Under the pieces are notes generated by a model, which did no database searches, was not told the DNA's origin, and saw only the letters and a program-made list of their open reading frames with translations. DNA of 50,923 nt from positions 1-50,923 of the IMG/VR virus record IMGVR_UViG_3300023181_000011; one strand, 5' to 3'. The DNA comes from a virus. The position numbers were made by a program, and so were the translations under genes. Of this stretch, positions 23,960 to 32,345 are shown one piece after another. Each line of letters begins with the position of its first letter. The stretch's first letter is position 1.

Positions 23960-26561
23960 TAACTTAGCCAGCGTCAACTCTTCTGCTAGGGTCATTGATC
24001 CTCAGAACGACAAAGGCCCCAGCTTCCTTCAAGGGCTTGCCCAGATTGCCGAGACTGCCGTAACTGGTGGGTCTCGGCTCTTTGAGCGGGCAGAAGCTGA
24101 CAATGCTCGAACGGCTGCAAGCAGGGCTAAGGCCGCTGAAGACACAGCAAAGAACGCTGCTGCTCTTCTGGCGTACCAACAAGGTACCAACCAAGGTGCC
24201 TTTGCTCCACCCCCTGTGCTCAACCCCGCGCCTCAACAAGGGCGATACGAAGGCCCTGTGCCTATCGACTCGTCTCTCGAAGGTGCTCCCCCGCCTCCCG
24301 GCACAGAGCGTGCAGTCAATGAAGTCGTAAGGGCTCAGCAAGCAGAAGACCAAGGTCGGGCACCGTCTGGCTCAGGTCGTATCCTGCTTGAGACGAAGAT
24401 CAACGAACTGTTTGCTCGTCACCCTGAACAGATTAACGAAATGACTAAGGTCTTCCGCGAGGCGGGTCTTGATCACTTCCTGTTCAGAGCGCGAGACACA
24501 GAAGAGGCGATTTACGACAGCCAGACAAAGGCTGAGCTTGACGGGGCTAACACTCTGTACGAGACTGCCATTAAGGCCGGTGTCGCTACTCAGGGTGCTA
24601 CGTTTGCAGAAGTAGTGGAACAAGGTCGGGCTATTGCTCATCAGACTTACGTAGCCGAACAAGCCAAAGCTACTGCTGAAGCTAGTCGAGCTGCTACTGC
24701 TGAAGGTCGTTCTTCGTTTGAGTTCAATCAAAAGAATGCAGACCGAGACGTGGGGATTGCTGTTACTAGGTCACTGACCACAGCTGTCCAGCCGTTCTTT
24801 AACCGCATCACCGAGCTGGCTGTTCAAGCTGGTCAGAACCCTAACGATCAACAAACCGTTGAACTTGCTTTCCCCGAGCTGGCTGCTGGTGTTGACCTAA
24901 TCATCAACAACCACATCGCTGCCCTTCGTCAAGCTGGTGCACCCCCGAGTGCCATCGAAGAAGCACAGAAGCAAGCCAACACTTACAAGCAGTCGTTCCA
25001 GTCTCTGATGTCTGGTCCTCTGTCTCAAGCTGCTGCAACGACTCGTGCCGTGACTGGTATCAGTAATCAACTGCAACTTGACTTCGCTCAGTCGATGCCT
25101 GTTACTTCAGGTCTCATCGAACTGCTGGGTCGCTCTGCTGTAACTGAGCTGGCTGGTGGTAACATTGCTTCCATCCTACCTGCTGGTATGATTGCCGAGC
25201 TTAAGGGCGAAGCAGCGAACATTAGCGGCGTGATAGATACTGACGAAGAAAAGATGTCGCTTGCCAAGATGGCGGCTCTCCTGCGTGGCAAGACGGGTAT
25301 CCGTGAGCTGACTGAGGCTCAGGCCCTTGAAGCCATGCCGACCCTCGTAACGGCTGCCATAGGCGGACAACGAGACATTGCGGGTAATGTCCCCGGTGCA
25401 AACCGTGAGACGTACTTCAATGCCAACCTGAACATCATGAACGCTGCTATGGAAATCCAGCCGGGTCAAGACACGTCGAGCACTCGGGCAACCGCTGTTG
25501 CAACTCAAGCCGCCTTCGGGACCACGGCTCGTCAAGCTCAGCTGGCCTTTGTTCGGACCAACCCTGAAGAAGGTCGAATCCTTATTACGGCTGGTCGGGC
25601 TTCGTCTTACCATCTGTATCAAGGCCTCAAGAATCGTCAACTGGACGACACCGAGACCAACAACGGTCTGTGGGGTTTCATCTGGGACGACACTGTTAAG
25701 TCTTTCCGCCCACAGCTGAACGAACGGGCTGCCCGCAATCTGGTCACCCAAAGGGCTCAAGGTGGCGGCACCCCCATCACCATTGACGGCCTTAGGTCTG
25801 CTGGTCCGCCGACTCGCCTGAACAACCACGTCAATAGCCTTACGTCACTGATGAACTACCAAGTGGCTACGGCACCGTTTGACGACGACTTCAAGGGCGC
25901 TACGCCTCGTGAAGTTCAACTGTTCATGCTCAACGGCACCCTGCCCCGGTCCATGCAACAGGCTCAAGAAGCTGGACGCACTGTTCAACAAGGTCTGCAA
26001 ATGCTTCGGACTGATCTGGGACGTGCTGTGTCTGATTCCATTAACTTCCAAGTGGAGGCTACTCAAACGAACAATCCAGTAACACCACCCCGTGGAGAGC
26101 TTCAGACAACCGTAAGGGATCGGGCTGAACGCATGGGGCTTCCTTGGGGTCTCGTTAATCGCCTAGTGTCTCGTGAATCTACTTGGGACGCTAACGCAGA
26201 GAACACCAAGACCCAAGCCCGCGGTCTGTTCCAAATCAATGACGACAGAACTGATCGGTCTCTTGACGAGAACATCAACGACGGTCTGGCCATCGTGAAG
26301 GAATCCATGCAAGTGGCTCAACGAGTCCTTGGTCGTCCCCCGTTTGATTGGGAGACGTACGTGGTTCACCAACAAGGCAACGGCGGCGGTGGGGCTCTAC
26401 TGAACCCAGCTAATGCCAACAAGACTGCCCTAGAGGTTCTGACACAAGCGTACAGAGGTAACAGCCGTCTGGCCACTCAGGCCATTGTCGGTAACGGCGG
26501 TAACACTTCGATGACTGCGGCTGAGTTCGCACAGTCGATCAAACGCTTCTTTGAAGGCTAA
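23943..26561 (+). CDS. internal virion protein with C-terminal lytic transglycosylase, 872 aa
   Basis: It starts with GTG at 23943. Residues ~1-700 are Ala/Gln-rich helices. Residues ~715-815 show the SLT/goose-lysozyme pattern: GLVNRLVSRESTWDAN with the catalytic Glu in SRES, ARGLFQIND, then YVVHQQGNGGG. It would open peptidoglycan during DNA entry. In T7 the transglycosylase is at the N-terminus of the largest core protein; here it is at the C-terminus of the second. Confidence 0.88.
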   Translation: MGSLTDNLASVNSSARVIDPQNDKGPSFLQGLAQIAETAVTGGSRLFERAEADNARTAASRAKAAEDTAKNAAALLAYQQGTNQGAFAPPPVLNPAPQQGRYEGPVPIDSSLEGAPPPPGTERAVNEVVRAQQAEDQGRAPSGSGRILLETKINELFARHPEQINEMTKVFREAGLDHFLFRARDTEEAIYDSQTKAELDGANTLYETAIKAGVATQGATFAEVVEQGRAIAHQTYVAEQAKATAEASRAATAEGRSSFEFNQKNADRDVGIAVTRSLTTAVQPFFNRITELAVQAGQNPNDQQTVELAFPELAAGVDLIINNHIAALRQAGAPPSAIEEAQKQANTYKQSFQSLMSGPLSQAAATTRAVTGISNQLQLDFAQSMPVTSGLIELLGRSAVTELAGGNIASILPAGMIAELKGEAANISGVIDTDEEKMSLAKMAALLRGKTGIRELTEAQALEAMPTLVTAAIGGQRDIAGNVPGANRETYFNANLNIMNAAMEIQPGQDTSSTRATAVATQAAFGTTARQAQLAFVRTNPEEGRILITAGRASSYHLYQGLKNRQLDDTETNNGLWGFIWDDTVKSFRPQLNERAARNLVTQRAQGGGTPITIDGLRSAGPPTRLNNHVNSLTSLMNYQVATAPFDDDFKGATPREVQLFMLNGTLPRSMQQAQEAGRTVQQGLQMLRTDLGRAVSDSINFQVEATQTNNPVTPPRGELQTTVRDRAERMGLPWGLVNRLVSRESTWDANAENTKTQARGLFQINDDRTDRSLDENINDGLAIVKESMQVAQRVLGRPPFDWETYVVHQQGNGGGGALLNPANANKTALEVLTQAYRGNSRLATQAIVGNGGNTSMTAAEFAQSIKRFFEG

Positions 26562-26950
26562 TGACGACACCACCGATTGGCTTGGCGCTGGCTCTCCGAA
26601 AGGCGAACCGGCGTCGAGTCGTCACCATCAACCCCAGTGAACTGACTGGGCCTATGGGTCCAATGGGGCCTGCTGGTCCGTCAGCCCGTGTTGAACTACC
26701 TAGTGTAACTATTGCTGAAACAGCGACCATCGCCATCAACGCAGGTATTAGGTCAATCAACCTCAGCTGTCCCGGTCTCTTTAAAGACGAAGCAGTTTTC
26801 ATAACGGCTGTGTCTGCTGTACCGGCTGGGTACATGATCGGACACTGTCAGGCAATCAGCGATGGGACACTTAATGTCCGGCTGCTGGTCCCTCTTATCG
26901 CCCTTGGGGCTTCATACTCAATCACTTGTAAGGTCTTTGTGCTACGATGA
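26561..26950 (+). CDS. collagen-like virion protein, 129 aa
   Basis: The ATG overlaps the upstream stop as TAATG. Residues ~29-43 hold collagen-type Gly-Pro-x triplets (GPMGPMGPAGPSA). A ~85-residue beta domain with two Cys follows. Short collagen stalks trimerise fibres or head spikes in phages. It shares ATGA with the lectin-like gene downstream, so the two may act together at the tail. Confidence 0.75.
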   Translation: MTTPPIGLALALRKANRRRVVTINPSELTGPMGPMGPAGPSARVELPSVTIAETATIAINAGIRSINLSCPGLFKDEAVFITAVSAVPAGYMIGHCQAISDGTLNVRLLVPLIALGASYSITCKVFVLR

Positions 26951-28404
26951 ACACTGATAAAATCATTACCGCAGCTAAGACTTATCTTGGGTCTGAAGCA
27001 ACTGCAACCAGCTTTAACGGCCTTGTGCTTCAGGCGGCTAACAAGTACCTCGCCTATGACCGTACAGCGCTCCCTGATGCCCTCAAGGACGCTCTTAACC
27101 AGTACCTAACCAACGACCGCATTGCTCTCACAGACGCCATGTACGACGCTGCAATCCAGTTCCTTGCTGGTGATGATGATATGGGTGATGCAGTCAGTGC
27201 GGCCATTGAGAAGTACATCAGGGTTGGTGGATCGTTTACCGGTCTTGACCTTGACTTTGCCAATAACCGTTATGCACTTAATGGTGCGTACAGTTCAACA
27301 TTCCCAGCTGGTTGGTCATTCACTCGGGCGTCTCCGAAGACGGCACCAGCCCCTAATGGTTTGCTGTCATTTGCAACCGGCGTGCCTGCTATTGTTCCAA
27401 CACGAGGGCTCCTCGTGGAGGAGGCGCGGACGAACATACTTTCGTACAGTACTCCGGGCACGCTAGGATGGGCGTTGTTGAACACGACAGCTATCCAGAA
27501 TGCAGCATCCTCGCCCACAGGCGCTATCGATGCAATGCGCCTAACATCTTCAGCTGCTTCCCAAGCTCGTGCAGAGATAGGCGGGTTCGTTAACTCAGTG
27601 GCATACATGGTTTCAGCGTATGCTAAATTAGAAACGGCTCGGTACGTTGGATTTGGTCACTATAATGGTACGACCGACAGTTATGCTTCGTTTGATCTCC
27701 AAACTGGAACGGTCGTCGGGGCGTCTGGGCCTGAGTTTTCAGATTTAGCGATTGCAGTTTTAGCTGACGGTTGGTTCCGTGTTTCAGCCGCGTGGACGAG
27801 TGCGGGGGCGGGTTCTCAGTTAAAACTGCTAGTCAGTAATAATCCTGCACTGCCCGCAAACACCGGGAACGGCATTAGTTCTCTGTTTTGGGGGTGCCAA
27901 CTTGAAGCAGTACCGGCGGCTGCACCAGGAGCCACGTCTCTTATTGTAACCACGGGATCAGCCGTTACTCGGCCTTCGGACGTCCCAACCCAAAACTTTA
28001 CGCCCGGGGCCGAGGGTGTTCTTATGGTCGAATGGATTGAACCGGAAGTCTTAAATACAGGCTTCTCTAGGCTTATCGGCAGTAATGGTGCAGGAGCTTT
28101 AGCGCCTATTACAGCTTTTGGTACAGACCGCTCGCAGATTGCCAGCTGGAATGGTGCTATGCAAATTGGTGCTGTTATGCCAACAAGAGTCGTAGGACAA
28201 AGGTACAAAGCTGCTCTATGTTGGGACGCAAATGGTCGTAGGTTTGTAGGTACAGGCGGTAATGTTGCGTCTGATGCAAATGGTATCGGATCGTTTACAC
28301 AGCTTGTTATTGGATACTCCCCGGTCTTAAGCGGGTTTATCAAACGTGTGAGTGCTTACAATACTGCTATGACAAACGCCCAGCTTCAGGCCTTAGTGGC
28401 ATGA
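26947..28404 (+). CDS. lectin-like receptor-binding protein, 485 aa
   Basis: Residues ~1-95 are helical repeats (ALPDALKDALNQYLTND, ALTDAMYDAAIQFLAG). From ~100 the protein shows the concanavalin A-like pattern common in phage and prophage tail proteins, including FTRASPKT and GLLVEEARTNILSYS. A second sandwich begins near residue 340. It probably binds host surface sugar. Base and codon use from ~27240 to 28380 are more AT-rich than flanking genes, which suggests module exchange. Confidence 0.75.
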   Translation: MNTDKIITAAKTYLGSEATATSFNGLVLQAANKYLAYDRTALPDALKDALNQYLTNDRIALTDAMYDAAIQFLAGDDDMGDAVSAAIEKYIRVGGSFTGLDLDFANNRYALNGAYSSTFPAGWSFTRASPKTAPAPNGLLSFATGVPAIVPTRGLLVEEARTNILSYSTPGTLGWALLNTTAIQNAASSPTGAIDAMRLTSSAASQARAEIGGFVNSVAYMVSAYAKLETARYVGFGHYNGTTDSYASFDLQTGTVVGASGPEFSDLAIAVLADGWFRVSAAWTSAGAGSQLKLLVSNNPALPANTGNGISSLFWGCQLEAVPAAAPGATSLIVTTGSAVTRPSDVPTQNFTPGAEGVLMVEWIEPEVLNTGFSRLIGSNGAGALAPITAFGTDRSQIASWNGAMQIGAVMPTRVVGQRYKAALCWDANGRRFVGTGGNVASDANGIGSFTQLVIGYSPVLSGFIKRVSAYNTAMTNAQLQALVA

Positions 28405-28694
28405 AATGGTTCTTAGCCCTTCCGCTTTTACTTGCTGCCTGTGAGCAACCACCCGGTCCATCCTTCAACGCTAAACCTCCTGTGGCTTACCAAGGTGACG
28501 CACAGTTCACCGTCGTTACAACGTCAGCGGGAACCATCCAGCGCATCTGTAACGACCCCAATGCCCGCTTCTGTGCTGTCAACAACACGGTTTTTACAAC
28601 TAACCCCTGTAACTGGACGGACCCTTACGCTAACGCCATGTGCCACGAAAAAGGACATATCAACGGATGGCCTTCAAACCACCCCGTAAAATAA
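28401..28694 (+). CDS. lipoprotein with HExxH motif, 97 aa
   Basis: The start overlaps the upstream stop as ATGA. A lipoprotein signal ends LLLAAC (Cys14). Near the C-terminus MCHEKGHINGW contains HExxH, the core of zinc metallopeptidases, though ~97 residues is very short for an active protease. Five Cys remain after the lipid Cys. It is placed with the lysis genes. It could be an envelope protease or an outer-membrane lysis helper. Confidence 0.7.
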   Translation: MKWFLALPLLLAACEQPPGPSFNAKPPVAYQGDAQFTVVTTSAGTIQRICNDPNARFCAVNNTVFTTNPCNWTDPYANAMCHEKGHINGWPSNHPVK

Positions 28695-29170
28695 ACTTCA
28701 GCTGGGTGCTTAGGCCGGACGTGATAGACGCTGTGCGCTCTTGGTTTGCAACCCTCAGTGGTGTTGCTGCCAGCGCCTTCAGCTTCGTTATCGTCATCCT
28801 AGCCCTCGTCTACACAAGAGCCGACAGTGGAACGATTCTTCTCACCGCTCTTGTCCTCACCCACATCGAGGCCATCCTGTGCCTCTTTTACCTACAGCGC
28901 CTCAGTCTTGAATCCCTCAAGGGTAAGATCGGCGTCGTTGAATTAGAAATGGAAACCCATGGCAGCCAACCACAAGTTCAGCAAGTTGTCAAAACAAAGG
29001 CTTACGGGAGTCAATCCGAAGTTAGTACAAGTGGTCCAACGAGCACTGGAACTGACGACGCAGGACTTCTCAGTGTTAGAGGGGGTTCGGACAGCACAAC
29101 GACAGCGGGAGCTGTACCAACAGGGCCGGACAACCCCGGGGAACATCGTAACGTGGACGCTAAAGTCTAA
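28667..29170 (+). CDS. holin-like membrane protein, 167 aa
   Basis: Residues ~23-47 (WFATLSGVAASAFSFVIVIL) and ~55-78 (TILLTALVLTHIEAILCLFY) are two membrane helices, followed by a long polar tail. The topology and place just before the endolysin fit a class II holin. The last ~70 residues are read from the same bases as the endolysin N-terminus. I chose ATG 28667 over GTG 28640; AAGGA lies about 11 bases upstream. Confidence 0.65.
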   Translation: MAFKPPRKINFSWVLRPDVIDAVRSWFATLSGVAASAFSFVIVILALVYTRADSGTILLTALVLTHIEAILCLFYLQRLSLESLKGKIGVVELEMETHGSQPQVQQVVKTKAYGSQSEVSTSGPTSTGTDDAGLLSVRGGSDSTTTAGAVPTGPDNPGEHRNVDAKV

Positions 29171-29372
29171 ACACATCGACGGTGTTGCCGTAGACCTTAT
29201 CCCTTACCCCCTTGACTGGAACGACACCAAGGCCTTCAACGCAATCGCGGAGGCAATGTTCAAGGCGTCTAAGGAACTCAAGATTCCCATCCGTTGGGGT
29301 GCGGACTGGGATCAAGACGGGAAGCCGCGTGAGCGTGGTGAAACCGACAGCCCCCACTTTGAATTAATCTAA
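28959..29372 (+). CDS. endolysin, M15-type L,D-peptidase, 137 aa
   Basis: The zinc-site signatures of the VanY/M15 peptidases are visible: SKHIDGVAVDL (SxHxxGxAxD, ~residue 70) and DSPHFEL at the C-terminus. RTAQRQRELYQQG precedes them, as in phage L-alanyl-D-glutamate peptidases. It cleaves peptidoglycan cross-bridges at lysis. The first 212 bases overlap the holin-like frame. No export signal is present, so it needs the holin. Confidence 0.88.
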   Translation: MAANHKFSKLSKQRLTGVNPKLVQVVQRALELTTQDFSVLEGVRTAQRQRELYQQGRTTPGNIVTWTLKSKHIDGVAVDLIPYPLDWNDTKAFNAIAEAMFKASKELKIPIRWGADWDQDGKPRERGETDSPHFELI

Positions 29373-29383
29373 AGGATCACTAA

Positions 29384-29650
29384 ATGACCAAAACTGTATC
29401 GTTTACCGCCAATGAAATCCGACAGAAGCTTCGTGACGTCACTGAGTCTTACGGGGCAGGCATTCAACTCAAGGTAGATAAGGATTGGAACATTGAACCC
29501 TACAATGACCCGGACCTCTCAGAAGAGACACCAGAAGAGTCTGAAAAGCGTGCTGAGCGACAAGCAACCGAAGCCAAGAAGCGCGAAGACAAAGAGAAAG
29601 ACCTTCAAGCCAAAATCGACGAGGCGCGGGACCTGAAAGTCCGCCTCTGA
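29384..29650 (+). CDS. acidic coiled-coil protein, 88 aa, last late gene
   Basis: The ATG follows AAAGGATCACTAA. The C-terminal half is a strongly charged helix (PEESEKRAERQATEAKKRED). No family is recognised. It is followed at once by the 16S-complementary stretch and the two-way terminator. Confidence 0.72.
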   Translation: MTKTVSFTANEIRQKLRDVTESYGAGIQLKVDKDWNIEPYNDPDLSEETPEESEKRAERQATEAKKREDKEKDLQAKIDEARDLKVRL

Positions 29651-29652
29651 AG

Positions 29653-29683
29653 GGAGGTGATCCAAATCTCGTAGCTGCTACGA
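29653..29683 (+). promoter_or_regulatory. 16S rRNA 3'-end complementary stretch plus hairpin
   Basis: GGAGGTGATCCAA (29653-29665) is complementary over 13 bases to the universal 3' end of bacterial 16S rRNA, far longer than a normal ribosome site. No usable start codon follows at proper distance. A TCGTAG-CTG-CTACGA hairpin (29669-29683) comes next, then the terminator. It could be a ribosome-holding or decoy element at the late mRNA 3' end. Confidence 0.5.
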
Positions 29684-29695
29684 AACAGCAGGCAT

Positions 29696-29737
29696 AAAAA
29701 GGCCCCCTAGAGCGCAAGCCCTAGGGGGTTTCTTTTT
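29696..29737. terminator. two-way terminator between converging arms
   Basis: CCCCCTAG (29703-29710) pairs perfectly with CTAGGGGG (29721-29728). TTTCTTTTT follows on the plus strand, and A-runs precede it (CCTTTTT on the minus strand). It ends both the late arm and the leftward arm. Confidence 0.92.
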
Positions 29738-29758
29738 GTCTAGATTGTCTCGGTAGAC

Positions 29759-29827
29759 TTACACACGGCGCAGGACAACCAGCAGCAGGGTGATCGAGCT
29801 AACGATAAGGGTTGCAATAGCAATCAT
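29759..29827 (-). CDS. 22-residue membrane peptide
   Basis: The ATG at 29827 overlaps the spanin stop as ATGA, with AAAGGA eight bases upstream. The product MIAIATLIVSSITLLLVVLRRV is one hydrophobic helix with a basic end. It is the last gene of the leftward arm, beside the spanins, so a role in lysis (for example holin modulation) is possible but unproven. Confidence 0.6.
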   Translation of the reverse strand: MIAIATLIVSSITLLLVVLRRV

Positions 29828-30333
29828 TTGTCATTCCTTTGTGGTTCAATGAGTTCTTCTTCTACCCAATCAATGAGGGCATTGTAACGAGTACTCACCT
29901 CGTTGTATTGACCGATGGCTGTGAGGGACCAGTCGGTAAGGTCGGTAACGGTTGTGGTCGAATCAGCAGGGATCCCGGCGGGATCGGCCTGAGGACTGCC
30001 GGTGATTGCTTCGTTGAGCACCCCGACAGCAACAGGACTAACAGGACAACTGTTAACAGGGACAAGGCTGAGACGGTGCTGTAGCGTCTTGTTGCGTTCC
30101 ACAGCCAGCTGTAGGTTTTCTGCCAGTTCACGTTCGCGGTCAACATTTCTTACTTGTACCTCTTGTATTTCTTTAACTGGGACATATAGGGTCTTCGTGA
30201 CAATACGCGCTTCGTTACGTGAACCAACCAAGTAGCCAGCCCCATATAAACCGGCACCAACAGCAAGAACAGCAGCACCAGCAAGAAGGTAAAGCTTGTA
30301 TCGAGATAGTCCATTAGTGATTACACTCCACAT
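29824..30333 (-). CDS. Rz: inner-membrane spanin (Rz-like), 169 aa
   Basis: Residues ~13-37 form one membrane helix (KLYLLAGAAVLAVGAGLYGA), followed by a periplasmic coiled-coil region (VRNVDRERELAENLQLAVER). An embedded lipoprotein gene in another frame gives the classical Rz/Rz1 arrangement. Spanins fuse inner and outer membranes at the end of lysis. The gene overlaps the reductase end by 13 bases and faces away from holin and endolysin. Confidence 0.85.
   Translation of the reverse strand: MWSVITNGLSRYKLYLLAGAAVLAVGAGLYGAGYLVGSRNEARIVTKTLYVPVKEIQEVQVRNVDRERELAENLQLAVERNKTLQHRLSLVPVNSCPVSPVAVGVLNEAITGSPQADPAGIPADSTTTVTDLTDWSLTAIGQYNEVSTRYNALIDWVEEELIEPQRNDK
29895..30146 (-). CDS. Rz1: outer-membrane spanin lipoprotein (Rz1-like), embedded
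   Basis: This 83-residue frame lies wholly inside the Rz-like gene. A signal helix ends LLLSGC (lipid Cys ~43), and the mature part is Pro-rich (AVLRPIPPG, PQPLPTLPTGPSQP), as in Rz1 proteins. The true start may be later than 30146, since the signal begins near residue 24. It would pair with the inner-membrane spanin across the periplasm. Confidence 0.82.
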   Translation of the reverse strand: MLTANVNWQKTYSWLWNATRRYSTVSALSLLTVVLLVLLLSGCSTKQSPAVLRPIPPGSLLIRPQPLPTLPTGPSQPSVNTTR

Positions 30334-32000
30334 GATCCGCCCTTTCCGCTGATGTCACAAATATCGTGGGTCTCTACGTTCTCTTCAAACGTCTCACCCA
30401 GCTGCTTAACCGCTTCAGAATATTTAACGCTAGTAAGAGGCTGGCCCCCACGAGCACCATCAGGATAGACGGTAAAGCCGCGAAGGCGATGAGCGTAACT
30501 AGCAAGAGTCCCAGCGAAAGCATCAACAGTATCAGGGTTGTTAAGATCAGAACCCCACGAAGGTAAGTTAATAGTCGAACTAATCGACTGGTCCACATAG
30601 TCCTGAACGTCTGCTTGGAACTTGATCCGTTGTTCATAGTTTTCTGCTAGGTCAACAGCGCTTTCAATGTTGTCAGCGTCTGCACCGTAAAGGTTGATTA
30701 GCTCTTGGGCTGTTCCGTCAACGACGTACTGGTAATGCCAGCGAGTCCCTTTAAGGAAACGTCTCTTATAGGCAACGGCAAAGAGGGGTTCAACGCCTGT
30801 AGTTGTACCAGCAAGGATGCCAATTGTTCCGGTAGGTGCGATAGCTCGTGTGGCCACAGGTCGGGATATTCCAAGAGCAGCACTGAATCTTTCACTAACA
30901 ACTGTAGACTGCGCCTTATATACTGCAAGCCATCTGTGGAGTTCGGGACTGACATTATAGCCACTTCCTTTCTTCATCAACCATTCGTGCATACCCATAA
31001 GGCCAAGACCAAGGCGCCGATTCTTAGCACGTACCGCTGCGACCTTCTCGTACGGTAAGTCGGCCTTGAGTGTGCCACAGATAAGAAACTGCGTCGCAAG
31101 GGTGACGATGTCTTTGAACTCGTCGAGGCTGTCGATGCGTCCGAGGTTGATTGAGCCAAGGTTACAGACATCACTATCGTCTTCCGACGTAACCTCAGTA
31201 CAAGCGTTTCTGAGTGTTTCGCGCTCTTTATCAAAGAAATTGAAACTGAACCCCGGTTCAGCAGTACGAAGGGCTTGCGCCACGTTTTGTTTGAATACGT
31301 CACCAACTTCTCCTGTCCGCCAATAATCCAATAACCATTCTGTGTCGTAGTTAACACTGATGTTGGTCATGTCCATCGGTGCCGGGAAGTTAAAGTCTTG
31401 TTGCTTAATATCCCATAGCGATTGTCCAGTAGTCCCGACTGGCATTGACTCCCAATCTTTTGACTTTAAGAACGCTTGGATATCCCCGTGCTTCCAGTTC
31501 AGAGACGCGTAAATAGCTGACCGCCTTGAGCCCCCCTGCATGACCCGACGGCCAATCTCGTTCAGCATCTGCATCTTTGGTATTGGACCAGACGCTGTAC
31601 CCCCCGTCCGGCCTAAGTTCGCACCTTCCGGGCGATACACCGAATAGTCGACACCAATACCCCCGCCCGTCATCAAACAGCTCTCGGCTTTCCACGAAAG
31701 ATTTGCCCAATCTTGCCTCGTATCTTCCTCTGCCTTCAGCAGATAACAGTTGTTATAGAACTTAGCCTGCCGACCTGCATAGTACAGGTATCGGCCACCG
31801 GGGATAAACTTCATTTCTTGGACGTAGCGGATCAGCTGATCTACTTGGTCCTTTGGCATGTGCTCCGAACAGACTTCAGAAATCAGGACGTGTGATAGAT
31901 CGTTCCACGTCTCTGCACCTTCATGTGCGTACTTCTGCTTGAAGATGTCCTCACTGAACTTTGATCGGAATGCTGGGTTTTCGTTTGACCTAAAGCTCAA
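30321..32000 (-). CDS. nrdJ: class II (adenosylcobalamin) ribonucleotide reductase, 559 aa
   Basis: It makes deoxyribonucleotides for phage DNA. Visible features are NNCYLL (~residue 83, redox Cys), the active-site NACTEV (NxCxE, ~269), SDVCNLGSINL (~280, second redox Cys), a phosphate-binding PTGTIGILAGTTTG, and a Cys pair at the C-terminus. No small subunit gene is present, which fits class II. The TTG start shares TTGA with the upstream stop. Such enzymes are typical of cobaviruses. Confidence 0.88.
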   Translation of the reverse strand: MSFRSNENPAFRSKFSEDIFKQKYAHEGAETWNDLSHVLISEVCSEHMPKDQVDQLIRYVQEMKFIPGGRYLYYAGRQAKFYNNCYLLKAEEDTRQDWANLSWKAESCLMTGGGIGVDYSVYRPEGANLGRTGGTASGPIPKMQMLNEIGRRVMQGGSRRSAIYASLNWKHGDIQAFLKSKDWESMPVGTTGQSLWDIKQQDFNFPAPMDMTNISVNYDTEWLLDYWRTGEVGDVFKQNVAQALRTAEPGFSFNFFDKERETLRNACTEVTSEDDSDVCNLGSINLGRIDSLDEFKDIVTLATQFLICGTLKADLPYEKVAAVRAKNRRLGLGLMGMHEWLMKKGSGYNVSPELHRWLAVYKAQSTVVSERFSAALGISRPVATRAIAPTGTIGILAGTTTGVEPLFAVAYKRRFLKGTRWHYQYVVDGTAQELINLYGADADNIESAVDLAENYEQRIKFQADVQDYVDQSISSTINLPSWGSDLNNPDTVDAFAGTLASYAHRLRGFTVYPDGARGGQPLTSVKYSEAVKQLGETFEENVETHDICDISGKGGSCGV

Positions 32001-32206
32001 TTGTCTTCATCTTCCCTGTCTTTGGCTAATGGATCGTACCCCTCTTGAAGGAAGTACGGGTCGAGGTTATGGTATCGCCTAAAGCGGCGTTCGTCTTCGT
32101 CTTCAACGACCTTGACCGCCTTTTCCTTCTTAGGCTTTCGGAGGTCCTTGGTGATGTGGTCCTTGCGGCGTCGGCTGTGTCGGAGCTTTGACTCGAAGTC
32201 TGCCAT
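31997..32206 (-). CDS. charged hypothetical protein, 69 aa
   Basis: Basic N-terminal half (KLRHSRRRKDHITKDLRKPK) and acidic end (DREDEDN). It overlaps the upstream gene by 77 bases and the reductase start by TTGA. It could be a small DNA-binding or regulatory protein. No family is recognised. Confidence 0.6.
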   Translation of the reverse strand: MADFESKLRHSRRRKDHITKDLRKPKKEKAVKVVEDEDERRFRRYHNLDPYFLQEGYDPLAKDREDEDN

Positions 32207-32345
32207 CCGGTATCTTAAATCCTACTGTTGGTCGTTCGTGGTACAGGGGAACCCCGTGGTGATCGTACAGACCAGACCACTGAGGCTCCCCCGCTTCGTC
32301 TAGCTGAGGCGTTGGCAGATAGAGTGCGGCGTAAAACTCATCCAT
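32130..32345 (-). CDS. hypothetical protein, 71 aa
   Basis: The ATG at 32345 overlaps the end of the upstream gene. The protein is Pro-rich (LYLPTPQLDEAGEPQW, APTQPTPQGPHHQGPP). The last 25 residues share bases with the next gene, so the true end may be dictated by that overlap. Function is unknown. Confidence 0.55.
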   Translation of the reverse strand: MDEFYAALYLPTPQLDEAGEPQWSGLYDHHGVPLYHERPTVGFKIPDGRLRVKAPTQPTPQGPHHQGPPKA

